This document shows, one piece after another, positions 1 to 8,215 of a stretch of DNA of 45,525 nt. Source of the DNA: a bacterium (GTDB lineage Bacteria; Verrucomicrobiota; Verrucomicrobiia; Limisphaerales; UBA11358); the NCBI GenBank assembly GCA_021813325.1, contig JAKALA010000030.1, positions 1 through 45,525 of the forward strand. The letters run 5' to 3'. Position 1 is the first letter of the stretch. Each line of letters begins with the position of its first letter. Both the position numbers and the translations under genes were made by a program. The notes under the pieces were generated by a model that was given only the letters and a program-made list of their open reading frames with translations, was not told the origin of the DNA and searched no databases.

Positions 1-619
1 GCGTCGCCGTGCCCACCACCAATTCCTGAGCCGGCACGTTTAGCGACTTGTCCGATGTGTTTTCAATACGAACGGTTGCGTTGACAAGGTAGTTTGAGCT
101 GAATTGGAAGTTCTTTACCAGGCGCAGGCCGTCGGCCAACGTCTTTTCCATATGCACCCCATTGGTGGTGCGCTGCAATACGAAATTCCCATCACCCACC
201 AGGCTTTCGCCGCCCAACACCGCCAGCGACGGCACCGCCGCATGCGCGTTCAACATCGCAACGCTCGCGCAATTGGTAACCTGATCTTTCCAGCGAGCGG
301 AAATCGTTTCGGGATAATCCAGCAACTCCACCTGTTTCAGCCCCCCGCCCCGCGTCGTGAAGGTGTAGCGCGCCCGGCCATTCGTCAGCACCAGCGTCTG
401 TTCCGGCAAATTGGTGCTGAAAGTCACCGGCGTGGTGGCAATGGACGAAGCCACGGCGGGTGCCGGCGGATTGGCGTTCAGATTCGTGGCGGTGGTGGCT
501 TCCGGGCGATGCGCCGCGGCATAGGCCGCCTGCTGGTGGGCAAACTCGTTTTGCTTGTAGAACCACCAGCCAAACAGCATCACACAAATCGAGACAACAA
601 TGATTCCTGTCCTGTCCAT
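1..619 (-). CDS. yidC: YidC membrane protein insertase, N-terminal part (cut by window edge)
   Basis: The reading frame starts with MDRTGIIVVSICVML, a single hydrophobic segment that fits the first transmembrane helix of Gram-negative YidC. An Ala/Pro/Thr-rich linker follows, and then sequence typical of the large periplasmic beta-sandwich domain (TNGRARYTFTTRGGGLKQVEL, around residues 80-100). The frame stays open to the left edge, so the conserved membrane-insertase core lies outside the window. YidC inserts proteins into the inner membrane, alone or with SecYEG. It is the last gene of the rpmH-rnpA-yidD-yidC series here, and that order is itself strong support. A short AT-rich heptad repeat separates it from yidD. 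Confidence 0.9.
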   Translation of the reverse strand, partial: MDRTGIIVVSICVMLFGWWFYKQNEFAHQQAAYAAAHRPEATTATNLNANPPAPAVASSIATTPVTFSTNLPEQTLVLTNGRARYTFTTRGGGLKQVELLDYPETISARWKDQVTNCASVAMLNAHAAVPSLAVLGGESLVGDGNFVLQRTTNGVHMEKTLADGLRLVKNFQFSSNYLVNATVRIENTSDKSLNVPAQELVVGTAT

Positions 620-621
620 GA

Positions 622-663
622 GAAATTAAAACCTGAAACTTGAGATTGGAAATTTTAAATGCT
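622..663. repeat. Degenerate heptanucleotide tandem repeat
   Basis: Six consecutive 7-nt units (GAAATTA, AAACCTG, AAACTTG, AGATTGG, AAATTTT, AAATGCT) cover the yidD-yidC junction and supply the last codons of yidD. The 7-nt period and A-rich units match the repeats at 39586-39655, which also end in AAATGCT. Confidence 0.55.
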
Positions 664-901
664 TTTCCGGCACCGGATCATGCCCGCAGCCACCCCACGG
701 ATGGCAGCGGCAAATGCGTTTGGCGGCAAGCCATGAGCCGGCCACCGCGCCGTGTTGGCGCACCGCCTCCGCCGCGTAAACCGAACAGGTGGGAGTAAAC
801 CGGCATCCGCCTGTGCCGCCAAAAAGGTAAACCTGCGCGGGAGAAACGACGAGGCGATAGACCCGCACGCCAAAAATTAGAATGTGCTGTGGCAGATTCA
901 C
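626..901 (-). CDS. yidD: Membrane protein insertion efficiency factor YidD
   Basis: This 91-residue protein has the family hallmarks: an N-terminal amphipathic/hydrophobic stretch, the cysteine motif CRFTPTCSVYA, and the later RCHPWGGCGHDPVP-like segment (here CRCHPWGGCGHDPVP). YidD helps YidC-dependent membrane insertion at the inner face of the cytoplasmic membrane. The start is GTG, one base after the rnpA stop, so the two are probably translationally coupled. The C-terminal tail (KHLKFPISSFRF) is encoded by a degenerate heptanucleotide repeat and is probably not a conserved part of the protein. Confidence 0.93.
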   Translation of the reverse strand: MNLPQHILIFGVRVYRLVVSPAQVYLFGGTGGCRFTPTCSVYAAEAVRQHGAVAGSWLAAKRICRCHPWGGCGHDPVPEKHLKFPISSFRF

Positions 902-902
902 C

Positions 903-1271
903 TTAATTTCTTAGCAGATTGGCCCGCCGCAAGACGGCCAAAAAATCCTTTTCAACGGCGGCATACGGTTTTCCAGCGATGGAATTCCGGGCCACGAGAA
1001 CCAGTTCGACTGGCCGAATCAGTTCGTGCTGATGCTGCCGGAAACTTTCCCGAAGCAGCCGCCGGGCCCGGCTGCGTTCCGGGGCATTGCCAATTTTTTT
1101 ACTGGTCACCACGCCCATTTTGGGCGGCGACCCCTCCGGCAATTTGTTCCAATTGGCAATGAGGCAGCCGAGGGCGAGGCGTTCACCCCGCTGCCGGATG
1201 CGCACGAAATCACGGTTTTGTGCGAGCCGCAGTGATCGGCCCAAACGCAGGCGTTTCGGCGCGGTGTTCAC
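903..1271 (-). CDS. rnpA: Ribonuclease P protein component
   Basis: This 122-residue basic protein carries the RnpA signature: RLAQNRDFVRIRQRGER near the N-terminus, then the RNR-type motif KIGNAPERSRARRLLRESFR. RnpA binds the RNase P RNA and supports 5' maturation of tRNA precursors. The start is GTG, four bases downstream of the rpmH stop, and the stop is one base before yidD, so rpmH-rnpA-yidD form a tight transcription unit. Length and position are normal for the family. Confidence 0.95.
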   Translation of the reverse strand: MNTAPKRLRLGRSLRLAQNRDFVRIRQRGERLALGCLIANWNKLPEGSPPKMGVVTSKKIGNAPERSRARRLLRESFRQHQHELIRPVELVLVARNSIAGKPYAAVEKDFLAVLRRANLLRN

Positions 1272-1275
1272 GATC

Positions 1276-1413
1276 TTATACCGGCGTCAGGCGTTTGCGG
1301 CCCACGCGGCGGCGGTTGCGCAGCGTCGCCTTGCCGTTCTTGGTGGAATTTCTTTTCAAAAACCCATGCTGGCGTTTACGGCGGATTTTTGACGGTTGAT
1401 ACTGGCGTTTCAT
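1276..1413 (-). CDS. rpmH: 50S ribosomal protein L34
   Basis: The 45-codon frame reads [20 protein letters not shown] and ends VGRKRLTPV. It has the expected composition (highly basic), the [11 protein letters not shown] motif and the usual L34 length. It starts with ATG and is followed after four bases by rnpA. L34 is a small protein of the large ribosomal subunit. In many bacteria this gene lies close to dnaA and the replication origin; dnaA is not seen in this window. Confidence 0.97.
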   Translation of the reverse strand: MKRQYQPSKIRRKRQHGFLKRNSTKNGKATLRNRRRVGRKRLTPV

Positions 1414-1457
1414 AAATTCAAATCAAAATGACCCCGGCGCGAAAACCGGAGCATGGG

Positions 1458-1485
1458 AGAATATCAATGACCGCCCTTGTGTCAA
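1458..1485 (-). promoter_or_regulatory. Probable sigma-70 promoter of rpmH-rnpA-yidD-yidC
   Basis: On the minus strand a perfect TTGACA (1485-1480) lies 16 bp from TATTCT (1463-1458), about 45 bp before the rpmH start. The -35 box is part of an inverted repeat (TGACCGC...GCGGTCA, 1468-1502, with inner CCTTG/CAAGG) that also overlaps the stop codon of the upstream sigma-54 activator gene. The hairpin could end that transcript, though no T-run follows. Confidence 0.55.
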
Positions 1486-1499
1486 GGCGGGCTTCGCGG

Positions 1500-2948
1500 T
1501 CACTTCACGTTCAATTCACGCTGGATGTGGAACTTTTCAATGCGCTTGCGCAGCGTCGCCCGGGTGATCCCGAGCATTTTGGCGGCGTGAACCTGATTGT
1601 CGCCGGTTTCTTTCAAGGCCTGGATCACCAGTTCGCGCTCCACCGCCGGGATGATCTTCAGCTTGGGATCCCGCCTGGCCCATTGGAAAAGCTGGCGTGC
1701 CAGGGCCGCCACATCATTGGGGGCCAGTTCGCCGGCCATGCCCGGCCCCGGGACGGAAACCGCCGCGTGGACATCGTTCTGGCCGTTAATCTCCGGCGGC
1801 AGATCGCTCAGGAGAATGGCATCGCTTTTGGCCATGACGTGAGCGCGACGAATGGCGTTCTCCAGTTCGCGCACATTGCCCGGCCAGTGATATTTCTCCA
1901 GAGCGCGAATCACGCTGGTGGCGATCGATTTCGGGGGCCGTTGCAGTTCGCGCGCGTTTTTCTCCAGGAAATAATTCACCAGCAGCGGGATGTCGGTGGG
2001 ACGTTCGCGCAAGGGCGGCAGTGGAATGCGGACGACATTCAAGCGGTAAAACAGGTCCTCACGGAACTGTTTGGCGGCGACCGCTGCTTCCAGCGGTTTG
2101 TTGGTGGCGGCAATCACGCGCACATCGACTTTGATGGGGGTGTTGCCACCCACCCGCTCAAAGGTTCCGGATTGCAGCACCCGCAGGATTTTGGTCTGGG
2201 TGGCCGGGGTCATGTCGCCAATTTCATCCAGAAAAATCGTGCCGTTATTGCACTGCTCAAATTTGCCGATCCGCTGGACGGTTGCCCCGGTGAATGCGCC
2301 TTTTTCGTGGCCAAACAATTCGCTTTCCAGAAGTTGCTCGGGAATCGCCGCACAGTTCACCGCCAGAAACGGTTGTTGAACGCGGTCGCTGTGATGATAA
2401 ATGGCCCGCGCGACGAGTTCTTTGCCCGTGCCGCTCTCGCCGGTAATGAGAGCGGTGGCGTCCGTGGCTGACACTTGGCCAACCAGCTTGAAAACCTGCT
2501 GCATGGCCTGGCTGCGCCCGATAATTCCCACTTCGTAATCTTCGGATTGCAGCAAAGGCTCGTAAGAAACCACTTGGCGCATGTCGCGGGCGGCTTTGAA
2601 GGCATTGCCAACCACGGTCTTCAGCCGGGCAATATCAAATGGTTTTAGAAGATAATCATAAGCGCCCAGCTTCATGGCTTCGATGGCCGTTTGCGTGGTG
2701 CCGTAGGCCGTCATCAAAATGACGAGGAGCTTGGGATTCGTGGCGCGAATTTTCCGCAGGGTTTCCAAGCCGGTCATGCCCGTCATGCGCACGTCCATCA
2801 GCACAATGTCCGGCGCAAATTTGGGGATCACCCGCAACCCCTCCTCCCCGCTGGCCGCCGTGGCAAGTTCCATGTCAGGGCTGTCAAAAATTCGCTGGAG
2901 CGAATACCTTACATCTGCTTCATCGTCGATTAACAGCAACTTGCTCAT
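1500..2948 (-). CDS. NtrC-family sigma-54-dependent response regulator
   Basis: The three-domain layout is clear in the 482 residues. A receiver domain (1-120) has acidic pair D8/D9, phosphoacceptor D52 (DIVLMD) and K103 (LLKPF). An AAA+ domain has Walker A GESGTGKE, the sigma-54 contact loop GAFTGA, Walker B-type GTIFLDEIGDM and an arginine-rich LRERPTDIP segment. A C-terminal Fis-type helix-turn-helix ends the protein (AAKMLGITRATLRKRIEKF). Such proteins activate promoters read by RNA polymerase with RpoN, upon phosphorylation by a sensor kinase. No kinase gene is adjacent, so it is an orphan; the hybrid kinase at 5173-6732 is a possible but unproved partner. All catalytic motifs look intact. 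Confidence 0.95.
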   Translation of the reverse strand: MSKLLLIDDEADVRYSLQRIFDSPDMELATAASGEEGLRVIPKFAPDIVLMDVRMTGMTGLETLRKIRATNPKLLVILMTAYGTTQTAIEAMKLGAYDYLLKPFDIARLKTVVGNAFKAARDMRQVVSYEPLLQSEDYEVGIIGRSQAMQQVFKLVGQVSATDATALITGESGTGKELVARAIYHHSDRVQQPFLAVNCAAIPEQLLESELFGHEKGAFTGATVQRIGKFEQCNNGTIFLDEIGDMTPATQTKILRVLQSGTFERVGGNTPIKVDVRVIAATNKPLEAAVAAKQFREDLFYRLNVVRIPLPPLRERPTDIPLLVNYFLEKNARELQRPPKSIATSVIRALEKYHWPGNVRELENAIRRAHVMAKSDAILLSDLPPEINGQNDVHAAVSVPGPGMAGELAPNDVAALARQLFQWARRDPKLKIIPAVERELVIQALKETGDNQVHAAKMLGITRATLRKRIEKFHIQRELNVK

Positions 2949-3103
2949 TTTTCAAAACCATAACAAATCCCTGCGGAGCAAACAATGAATTGTCGCCGAG
3001 TCCGGCCAAGATCGGCCCGGTCTGCCCCCAAAAAAGCCGCCATGAGACCTGTGTTTGCAAGCTTCCACTTTCAGAGAGAACCGTTTATGCTGGCGCGAAA
3101 GTT

Positions 3104-4213
3104 ATGACTGACTCCCGTTACGCCAAGCTGGCGAAGCTTCTCGTCAATTACTCCACCGCGCTTAAAAAGGGCGACCGCATTTTGCTGGACATGATTGATG
3201 TCCCCGATGAATTCACCGTGGAACTCATCCGCGCCGTGCGGGCCGTGGGTGCCACGCCCAGCGTGGAACTGCGGCATACCCGAGTGACCCGCGAGCTGTT
3301 GATGGGTTTGACCGCCGAGCAAATCACAGCCGTGCGCGATCTGGAAATGATCCGCATGAAGAAAATGCACGCCTATATCGCGGTTCGCGGCAGCCATAAT
3401 TCAACGGAAAACGCGGATGTGCCGGGAGCATTGATGCGGAAATATTCCAAGATCATGCGCCCGGTGCAAAATCAACGCGTCAATAAAACACGCTGGGTGG
3501 TTTTGCGCTGGCCCACGCCTTCCATGGCTCAAGCCGCCGCCATGAGCACCGAGGCGTTTGAGAACTTGTATTTCAACGTGTGCACGATGAATTACGCCAA
3601 GATGGCCAAGGCGATGATTCCGTTGCAAAAGTTGATGGCGAAAACCGATCGCGTCCACCTCAAAGGCCCCGGCACGGACCTCACTTTCAGCATCAAAGGC
3701 ATCGGCGCGAAGAAATGTGAGGGCACCCGGAATATCCCGGATGGCGAAGTGTTCTCCTGTCCGACCAAAACTTCGGCCAATGGCGTCATCCAATTCAACA
3801 CCCCGACGCTTTATTCCGGATTCAAGTTTGAAAATGTCCGGCTGGAGCTGAAGAACGGCAAGGTGGTTAACGCCACGTCCAACAACCACCAACGGCTGAA
3901 CGAAATTTTGGACACGGATGACGGCGCGCGCTTTATCGGCGAATTCGCCATTGGTTTCAATCCGCACATTTTGAATCCCATGTGCGACATCCTGTTTGAC
4001 GAAAAGATTGCCGGTTCCCTGCATTTCACCCCCGGCCAGGCTTATGAAGACTGCGGCAACGGCAACAAGAGCGCCATCCACTGGGACATGGTGCTCATTC
4101 AGCGCCCGGAATGGGGCGGCGGTGAAATCTGGTTTGACGGCAAGCTGGTCCGCAAAGACGGCCAGTTTGTGCCCAAGGAACTGCGCGGATTGAATCCGGA
4201 AAACTTGAAATAA
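3104..4213 (+). CDS. Aminopeptidase, M29 (thermophilic metalloprotease) family
   Basis: The 369-residue protein matches the M29 fold family. It starts MTDSRYAKLAKLLVNYST and has the conserved metal-site region: EGTRNIPDGEVF (glutamate ligand), GEFAIGFN (second glutamate), then LHFTPGQAY and the HWD motif at IHWDMV. These enzymes are cytoplasmic metal-dependent exopeptidases that remove N-terminal amino acids. An upstream TTG at 2990 would give 38 extra residues with no family resemblance, so I chose the ATG at 3104. It is transcribed alone, divergent from the NtrC-type gene and convergent with the LysR gene. No clear Shine-Dalgarno site is visible. Confidence 0.88.
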   Translation: MTDSRYAKLAKLLVNYSTALKKGDRILLDMIDVPDEFTVELIRAVRAVGATPSVELRHTRVTRELLMGLTAEQITAVRDLEMIRMKKMHAYIAVRGSHNSTENADVPGALMRKYSKIMRPVQNQRVNKTRWVVLRWPTPSMAQAAAMSTEAFENLYFNVCTMNYAKMAKAMIPLQKLMAKTDRVHLKGPGTDLTFSIKGIGAKKCEGTRNIPDGEVFSCPTKTSANGVIQFNTPTLYSGFKFENVRLELKNGKVVNATSNNHQRLNEILDTDDGARFIGEFAIGFNPHILNPMCDILFDEKIAGSLHFTPGQAYEDCGNGNKSAIHWDMVLIQRPEWGGGEIWFDGKLVRKDGQFVPKELRGLNPENLK

Positions 4214-4242
4214 AAAACGGGCAACGTTTTCACGCTGCCCGT
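4211..4242 (-). terminator. Rho-independent terminator of the LysR gene
   Basis: Read on the minus strand, an 11-bp stem (ACGGGCAGCGT / ACGTTGCCCGT, one G-U pair) closes on a GAAA tetraloop and is followed directly by six T residues. It lies 22 bp after the LysR stop. In the plus direction the hairpin has no T-run, but it sits just after the aminopeptidase stop and may slow that transcript too. Confidence 0.85.
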
Positions 4243-4263
4243 CGCAAATCTAAAGCTGACCGC

Positions 4264-5145
4264 TTAAATTGTGTCTTTTAGAATCGTCAGAAATTGCTTC
4301 ATGGCGGGCGAGAGCACCTTGTTCCGCTTGTAAATGGCCGCCAACGGACGGAAGAAATCACCATCTTCAATCTCAACCGCCGCGAGGGTGTTCTTGTTGA
4401 TCTCCTGCGTCACTGTGCCGAGCGGAACGATGGAGATACCGGCATCAATTTCCACCGCGCGCTTGACGGTTTCCACATTGTCAAATTCCATGACGAGCTT
4501 CACATCCACACCATGCTCGCGCAGGATTTTATCCAATGCCTTGCGGGTGGGAATGTCCGGTTCAAAGCCAATGACTTTCTGTCCCGCCAGCGCCTTCAAC
4601 TTCACCGATTTCTGTTTGGCAAAGGGATGTTGCGGGTGGCAAATGAACACCAATGGCTCCTTGCGCAACGGAATGATTTCGAGCTTGGAATCTTTTTGCG
4701 GATAAGCCACGAGACCCAGATCCACCACATTGCTCAAGACATCGTCGTAAACTTGATTGGCCCGGCGGTATTCCACATGCACATTCACCGTGGGATAGCT
4801 CTTCATGAACTTCTTGATATACGGCGGCAGGTCGTGCAGGCCGATGGAGTAAATGGTAGCCAAGCGGATGGTGCCCGAAATGATGTCTTTCAAGTCTTGC
4901 AACCGGCTGTGCAGTGATTCGTAGGTCTGAATGATTTGCTTGCTGTAATCGTAAAGCACCTGGCCTTCGCGGGTGAGGCGAAATTTCTTTTTGCTGCGTT
5001 CGATCAGCAGCGATTTGAAGGTGCGTTCCAGCGAGCTGATCTGCTGGCTGACGGCGGATTGCGTAACACTGTTGATTTGCGCGGCCTTGGTAAAACTCTC
5101 GGTTTCGGCCAAATCACAGAACACTTTTAGACTTTCGATTTGCAT
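4264..5145 (-). CDS. LysR-family transcriptional regulator
   Basis: This 293-residue protein has an N-terminal winged helix-turn-helix (residues 1-60, with ESFTKAAQINSVTQSAVSQQ) and a two-lobed LysR substrate-binding domain (about 90-290). Within it, GTIRLATIYSIGLHDLPPYIK opens lobe one and GISIVPLGTVTQEI closes lobe two. LysR proteins bind DNA as tetramers and respond to a small ligand. The sequence resembles the CysB/CynR-like branch, but the ligand cannot be deduced. Its own terminator follows. It is divergent from nothing and convergent with the aminopeptidase gene, and the upstream gene (hybrid kinase) reads the same way 27 bp away, so co-transcription is possible. Confidence 0.9.
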   Translation of the reverse strand: MQIESLKVFCDLAETESFTKAAQINSVTQSAVSQQISSLERTFKSLLIERSKKKFRLTREGQVLYDYSKQIIQTYESLHSRLQDLKDIISGTIRLATIYSIGLHDLPPYIKKFMKSYPTVNVHVEYRRANQVYDDVLSNVVDLGLVAYPQKDSKLEIIPLRKEPLVFICHPQHPFAKQKSVKLKALAGQKVIGFEPDIPTRKALDKILREHGVDVKLVMEFDNVETVKRAVEIDAGISIVPLGTVTQEINKNTLAAVEIEDGDFFRPLAAIYKRNKVLSPAMKQFLTILKDTI

Positions 5146-5172
5146 AAGAAGATTTAAACAGAATGGAAAGCA

Positions 5173-6732
5173 TTAGTCAACCATATCGCCGCCGCGAGTT
5201 AACACCGTCTTTACTTTGCGCAACAGGGTGGTGCAAGTGAACGGCTTTTGCAGATAATCCAAACCGGCTTTCTTGTCCTCCGGCATCACATAGCCGCTGG
5301 TCGGGAGAACCTTTAAACCGGGGTTCGTCTGGCGGATGCGCTCGGTTAATTCCCGGCCGCCCATGCCCGGCATGACCAGATCCGTGATGACCAAATCCAC
5401 CTTGGCTCCCGGCTGGTTCAATAAATTTAACGCCTTCTGGCCACTGTTCACGGTCAGCACATTGTATCCAAAATCAGTCAGGATCGTGTCCGCCATGGTG
5501 AGCACCAGATTTTCGTCATCAACTACCAGAATGGTGCCCGTCCCGCGCAGTTCCTGGGGCATCCCGACCGATTGATCCACCAGCAATTTTTCCGCCGGCA
5601 GGTAAACCCGCGCTGATGTGCCCGTGCCCGCCTGGCTGGAAATCGCCACGCCCCCGCCGTGGTTTGTGATGATGCCATAAACCAGCGCGAGACCGAGGCC
5701 GCGGTGCGGCGGACGCTTTGTCGTGAAAAATGGCTCGAAGATGCGCGGCATGGCATCCGCTTCGATGCCCGTGCCGGTGTCCGAAATTTCCACGCAAACA
5801 TACGTCCCCGCCGCCAGCCGCACGTTGCGATCCTGAGTCGCCTCCGTCAATTCGACATTGCGCGTTTGGACGGAAATCGTGCCGCCGGCGCCCGTGGCAA
5901 ACGCTTCCACCGCATTCTCCAGAACCTTGGTCAACGCCTGCTGCACTTTGGCCTCGTCAAAACGGGAGACAAACAGGGCGCGTTCCGGCGCGAGCTTCCA
6001 AACAATGCGGGTTCCCTGGGCATTCTGGAAAAACTCCACGCACCTTAAAACCACCGCATTCAAATTGCCTTCCGGCGCGCGCTTGGCCTCCTTTTCCCGA
6101 CGGCTGAACTGCGCCAGTTCCCCGGCAATCTCCGCCGCCCTGGCCGCGGATTTTTCCACTTCCAACAGTGATCGCCGCCACGGATGTGCCGGCTCCACTT
6201 TACCCAGCAATAATGAAGTGTGCGCCAGCACGCCGGTCAGCGCGTTGTTAAAATCCAGGGAAACCGTCCGCGCCAGTTGCAGCACGCAGTCGAGCTTTTG
6301 CTTCAAAGCCAGGTCGCCGGAAGCGCCCGCGCCGTTGGTCGCGCCCGAACGATTGGGCGGTGGATTCACCTGAATTTTTTTGGGCGCCAGAGGAATGTCC
6401 TCCGCGGTGAACAATTGCAACAGAAACGCCGGGCCGCTGCTGTCCGCGGCGGGCGTGATAATGGTGGAATATCCCTTCACCGAACCATCCGCCGTCCGAA
6501 ATTTGAGGTCCGTGTTAACCGCCGGCGAACTTTCCCAAATCATGAAAAAATCCGCGGCCGCACAGCCGTTTTCATCCGGCCAAATCGCATCCAATTGCGG
6601 CGCCTTGCCCGCCAGCGTGGTTCCGAATAGCGTTTTGGCGGCCGCGTTGCTTCCCAAAACCGCCGCGCCGGCATTGACCAGCAAAGCCGGCCAAGCCGCG
6701 TGCTCCAATCCAAATGCAGCTTCAGGTCTCAT
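5173..6732 (-). CDS. Hybrid sensor kinase-like protein lacking the H-box histidine
   Basis: The 519-residue soluble protein has an N-terminal PAS-like region (1-115), a dimerisation helix (about 140-210), a HATPase_c domain (about 255-380) and a receiver domain (398-510). ATP-binding motifs are present: N-box LENAVEAF with N273, G1 DTGTGIE (D318), F-box EPFFTT and G2 GLGLALVYG. The receiver has D451 and K496. The H-box normally reads HDFNN; here it is SLDFNN, with a leucine (codon CTG at 6256-6258) in place of the phosphoacceptor histidine. Family knowledge says this should block autophosphorylation, so it may be a pseudokinase, a phosphatase or a receiver loaded by another kinase. No transmembrane segment is seen. 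Confidence 0.85.
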   Translation of the reverse strand: MRPEAAFGLEHAAWPALLVNAGAAVLGSNAAAKTLFGTTLAGKAPQLDAIWPDENGCAAADFFMIWESSPAVNTDLKFRTADGSVKGYSTIITPAADSSGPAFLLQLFTAEDIPLAPKKIQVNPPPNRSGATNGAGASGDLALKQKLDCVLQLARTVSLDFNNALTGVLAHTSLLLGKVEPAHPWRRSLLEVEKSAARAAEIAGELAQFSRREKEAKRAPEGNLNAVVLRCVEFFQNAQGTRIVWKLAPERALFVSRFDEAKVQQALTKVLENAVEAFATGAGGTISVQTRNVELTEATQDRNVRLAAGTYVCVEISDTGTGIEADAMPRIFEPFFTTKRPPHRGLGLALVYGIITNHGGGVAISSQAGTGTSARVYLPAEKLLVDQSVGMPQELRGTGTILVVDDENLVLTMADTILTDFGYNVLTVNSGQKALNLLNQPGAKVDLVITDLVMPGMGGRELTERIRQTNPGLKVLPTSGYVMPEDKKAGLDYLQKPFTCTTLLRKVKTVLTRGGDMVD

Positions 6733-6775
6733 TAATTCGCGTGAGCGCCACAGACTACTATGGTTTGGCGATTAT

Positions 6776-7174
6776 TCAAGGAACGAGCACAAAAGCCGAT
6801 GGCAACAACGACTTCATCGTAAAGGCGCGAACCCGGTGCAGTGCCGCCGTGTCCGCGATGAATACTTTCGCCTTGGGCGCATATTCCGCCAGCAGTTGCC
6901 GGCAGGCGCCGCATGGCATCGGACCTTTGGCACAGCGCGCCACCACCGCAATGGCCATAAAATCCTTTTCTCCGCTCGTCAACGCCTTGAAAAGGGCCAC
7001 CCGCTCCGCGCAACACGTCAGGCCGTAACTGGCGCTTTCCACATTCGCGCCGCCGACAATCTGGCCCGCGCGCGTCAGTAAAGCCGCGCCAACTTTAAAC
7101 TTTGAGTAGGGCGAGACCGAACTTTCCCGCGCCGCGGCGGCCGCCGCGATCAATTGTTTAGCATCCATTTTCAT
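6776..7174 (-). CDS. cdd: Cytidine deaminase
   Basis: The 132-residue enzyme has the zinc-site motifs of the homotetrameric cytidine deaminase family: substrate loop KFKVGAAL, then NVESASYGLTCCAERVAL with the catalytic glutamate in C-A-E, and PCGACRQ with the two other cysteine ligands. It hydrolyses cytidine and deoxycytidine to uridine and deoxyuridine in pyrimidine salvage. I chose the ATG at 7174 (MKMDAKQL); the ATG at 7168 is also possible, and a longer frame back to 7261 adds 29 residues unlike the family. It lies 98 bp downstream of the purine nucleoside phosphorylase gene on the same strand, so the two may form a nucleoside salvage unit. Confidence 0.92.
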   Translation of the reverse strand: MKMDAKQLIAAAAAARESSVSPYSKFKVGAALLTRAGQIVGGANVESASYGLTCCAERVALFKALTSGEKDFMAIAVVARCAKGPMPCGACRQLLAEYAPKAKVFIADTAALHRVRAFTMKSLLPSAFVLVP

Positions 7175-7272
7175 GGTTTTTATCCGCGAATCGCCTTCGG
7201 CGATGAAAAATCGGGCGGACTTGGACCATTCCCCCAAATGTTTCAAGCCGCCAATCTTCAAACTTCACATGT

Positions 7273-8103
7273 TTATATTTGGCCGTAAAGCCCGGCAAAT
7301 TGCTCAATCAGACGAGCCCCGGATTGTTTGACCCGTTCAGCCGTTTCCAAAACTTCGGGATGCGACAATTTTTGACGACTGATTCCCGCCGCCAAATTGG
7401 TGATGCAGGAAATCGCTGCCACCTTCAACCCGCATTGCCGCGCCGCGATGACTTCCGGCACCGTGCTCATGCCCACCGCATCCGCGCCCAATCGTGCGAA
7501 CGCCCGGATCTCCGCCGGCGTCTCGTAGCTGGGACCGCTAACCGCCAAATAAACTCCGGCTCGCAACTTTAGCTTGAGGTTTTTGCCGCATTTCACCAGA
7601 AGCGCGCGCAATCCAGCATCATAGACATCGGTCAAATCCACAAACCGGTTAAGCCCGGAATCCACAAATCCGCGCAAAGGATTCGCGCCCATGAAGTTGA
7701 TGTGATCCGTCAACACCATGAAATCACCGGCGCGGAAATTTTTGTTGATGCCGCCCGCCGCGTTCGTGAGTAGCAAATCGCGGATGCCAAACGCCGCCAG
7801 CGCACGCACCGCGAAAGTGACGCGCTCCATCAAATGGCCTTCGTAAAAATGCGCCCGGCCGCTCAAGACGAGCACTGGAGTTTTGCCGAGCTGGCCGAAA
7901 TACAACTCACCCGCGTGACCACTGACGGTGGGTTTGGGGAAACCGGGAATCTCTGCGTAGGAAATCTTTTTCGTCACCTGTAGTTCGGTGAGGACGTGAT
8001 GAAATCCGCTGCCGAGCACGATGGCCAGCGTCGGGCGCAGCGGGGAAACTTTTCTGAGTTGCGCGGCGGCAGTGTGCGGATTGGCCTTGGTCGAAACATT
8101 CAC
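7273..8103 (-). CDS. Purine nucleoside phosphorylase (trimeric type)
   Basis: The motifs of the trimeric PNP family are present in order: phosphate loop AIVLGSGF, SGHAGELYFG, LSGRAHFYEGH, LLLTNAAGGI, GPSYETPAEI and DAVGMSTVPEVIAAR, in a protein of normal length (276 residues). The enzyme splits guanosine and inosine-type nucleosides with phosphate to give base plus ribose 1-phosphate. I placed the start at GTG 8103 because it leaves about 28 residues before the phosphate loop, as in relatives; the frame also opens from TTG at 8154. It is followed by cytidine deaminase, which fits a salvage pair. A palindromic repeat separates it from the aminotransferase gene. Confidence 0.92.
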   Translation of the reverse strand: MNVSTKANPHTAAAQLRKVSPLRPTLAIVLGSGFHHVLTELQVTKKISYAEIPGFPKPTVSGHAGELYFGQLGKTPVLVLSGRAHFYEGHLMERVTFAVRALAAFGIRDLLLTNAAGGINKNFRAGDFMVLTDHINFMGANPLRGFVDSGLNRFVDLTDVYDAGLRALLVKCGKNLKLKLRAGVYLAVSGPSYETPAEIRAFARLGADAVGMSTVPEVIAARQCGLKVAAISCITNLAAGISRQKLSHPEVLETAERVKQSGARLIEQFAGLYGQI

Positions 8104-8163
8104 GTCGCGATTCTGCCCGAATCGTCCGACGTGCAAAGGATAAATTCTGCACAATCAAATCGT

Positions 8164-8213
8164 GTAGCGTCGGGCCGGTGGCTCGACCGGTTGACGCATA
8201 GCGTCAACGCTAC
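8164..8213. repeat. REP-like palindromic element
   Basis: Outer arms GTAGCGT (8164-8170) and ACGCTAC (8207-8213) enclose two smaller hairpins: CCGGT...ACCGG (8175-8190) and a perfect TTGACGC-ATA-GCGTCAA (8191-8207). It fills the gap between the aminotransferase stop and the PNP start. No T-run follows, so it is more likely a dispersed palindrome or mRNA-processing hairpin than a terminator. Confidence 0.55.
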
Positions 8214-8215
8214 AA

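Noticed and set aside
1428-2471. Long plus-strand open frame opposite the NtrC-type regulator
   Set aside because: The opposite strand encodes a complete three-domain regulator; this frame has no domain.
2990-3103. Longer aminopeptidase beginning at TTG 2990
   Set aside because: The extra 38 residues are rich in Cys/Pro and unlike the family; the ATG at 3104 gives the normal N-terminus.
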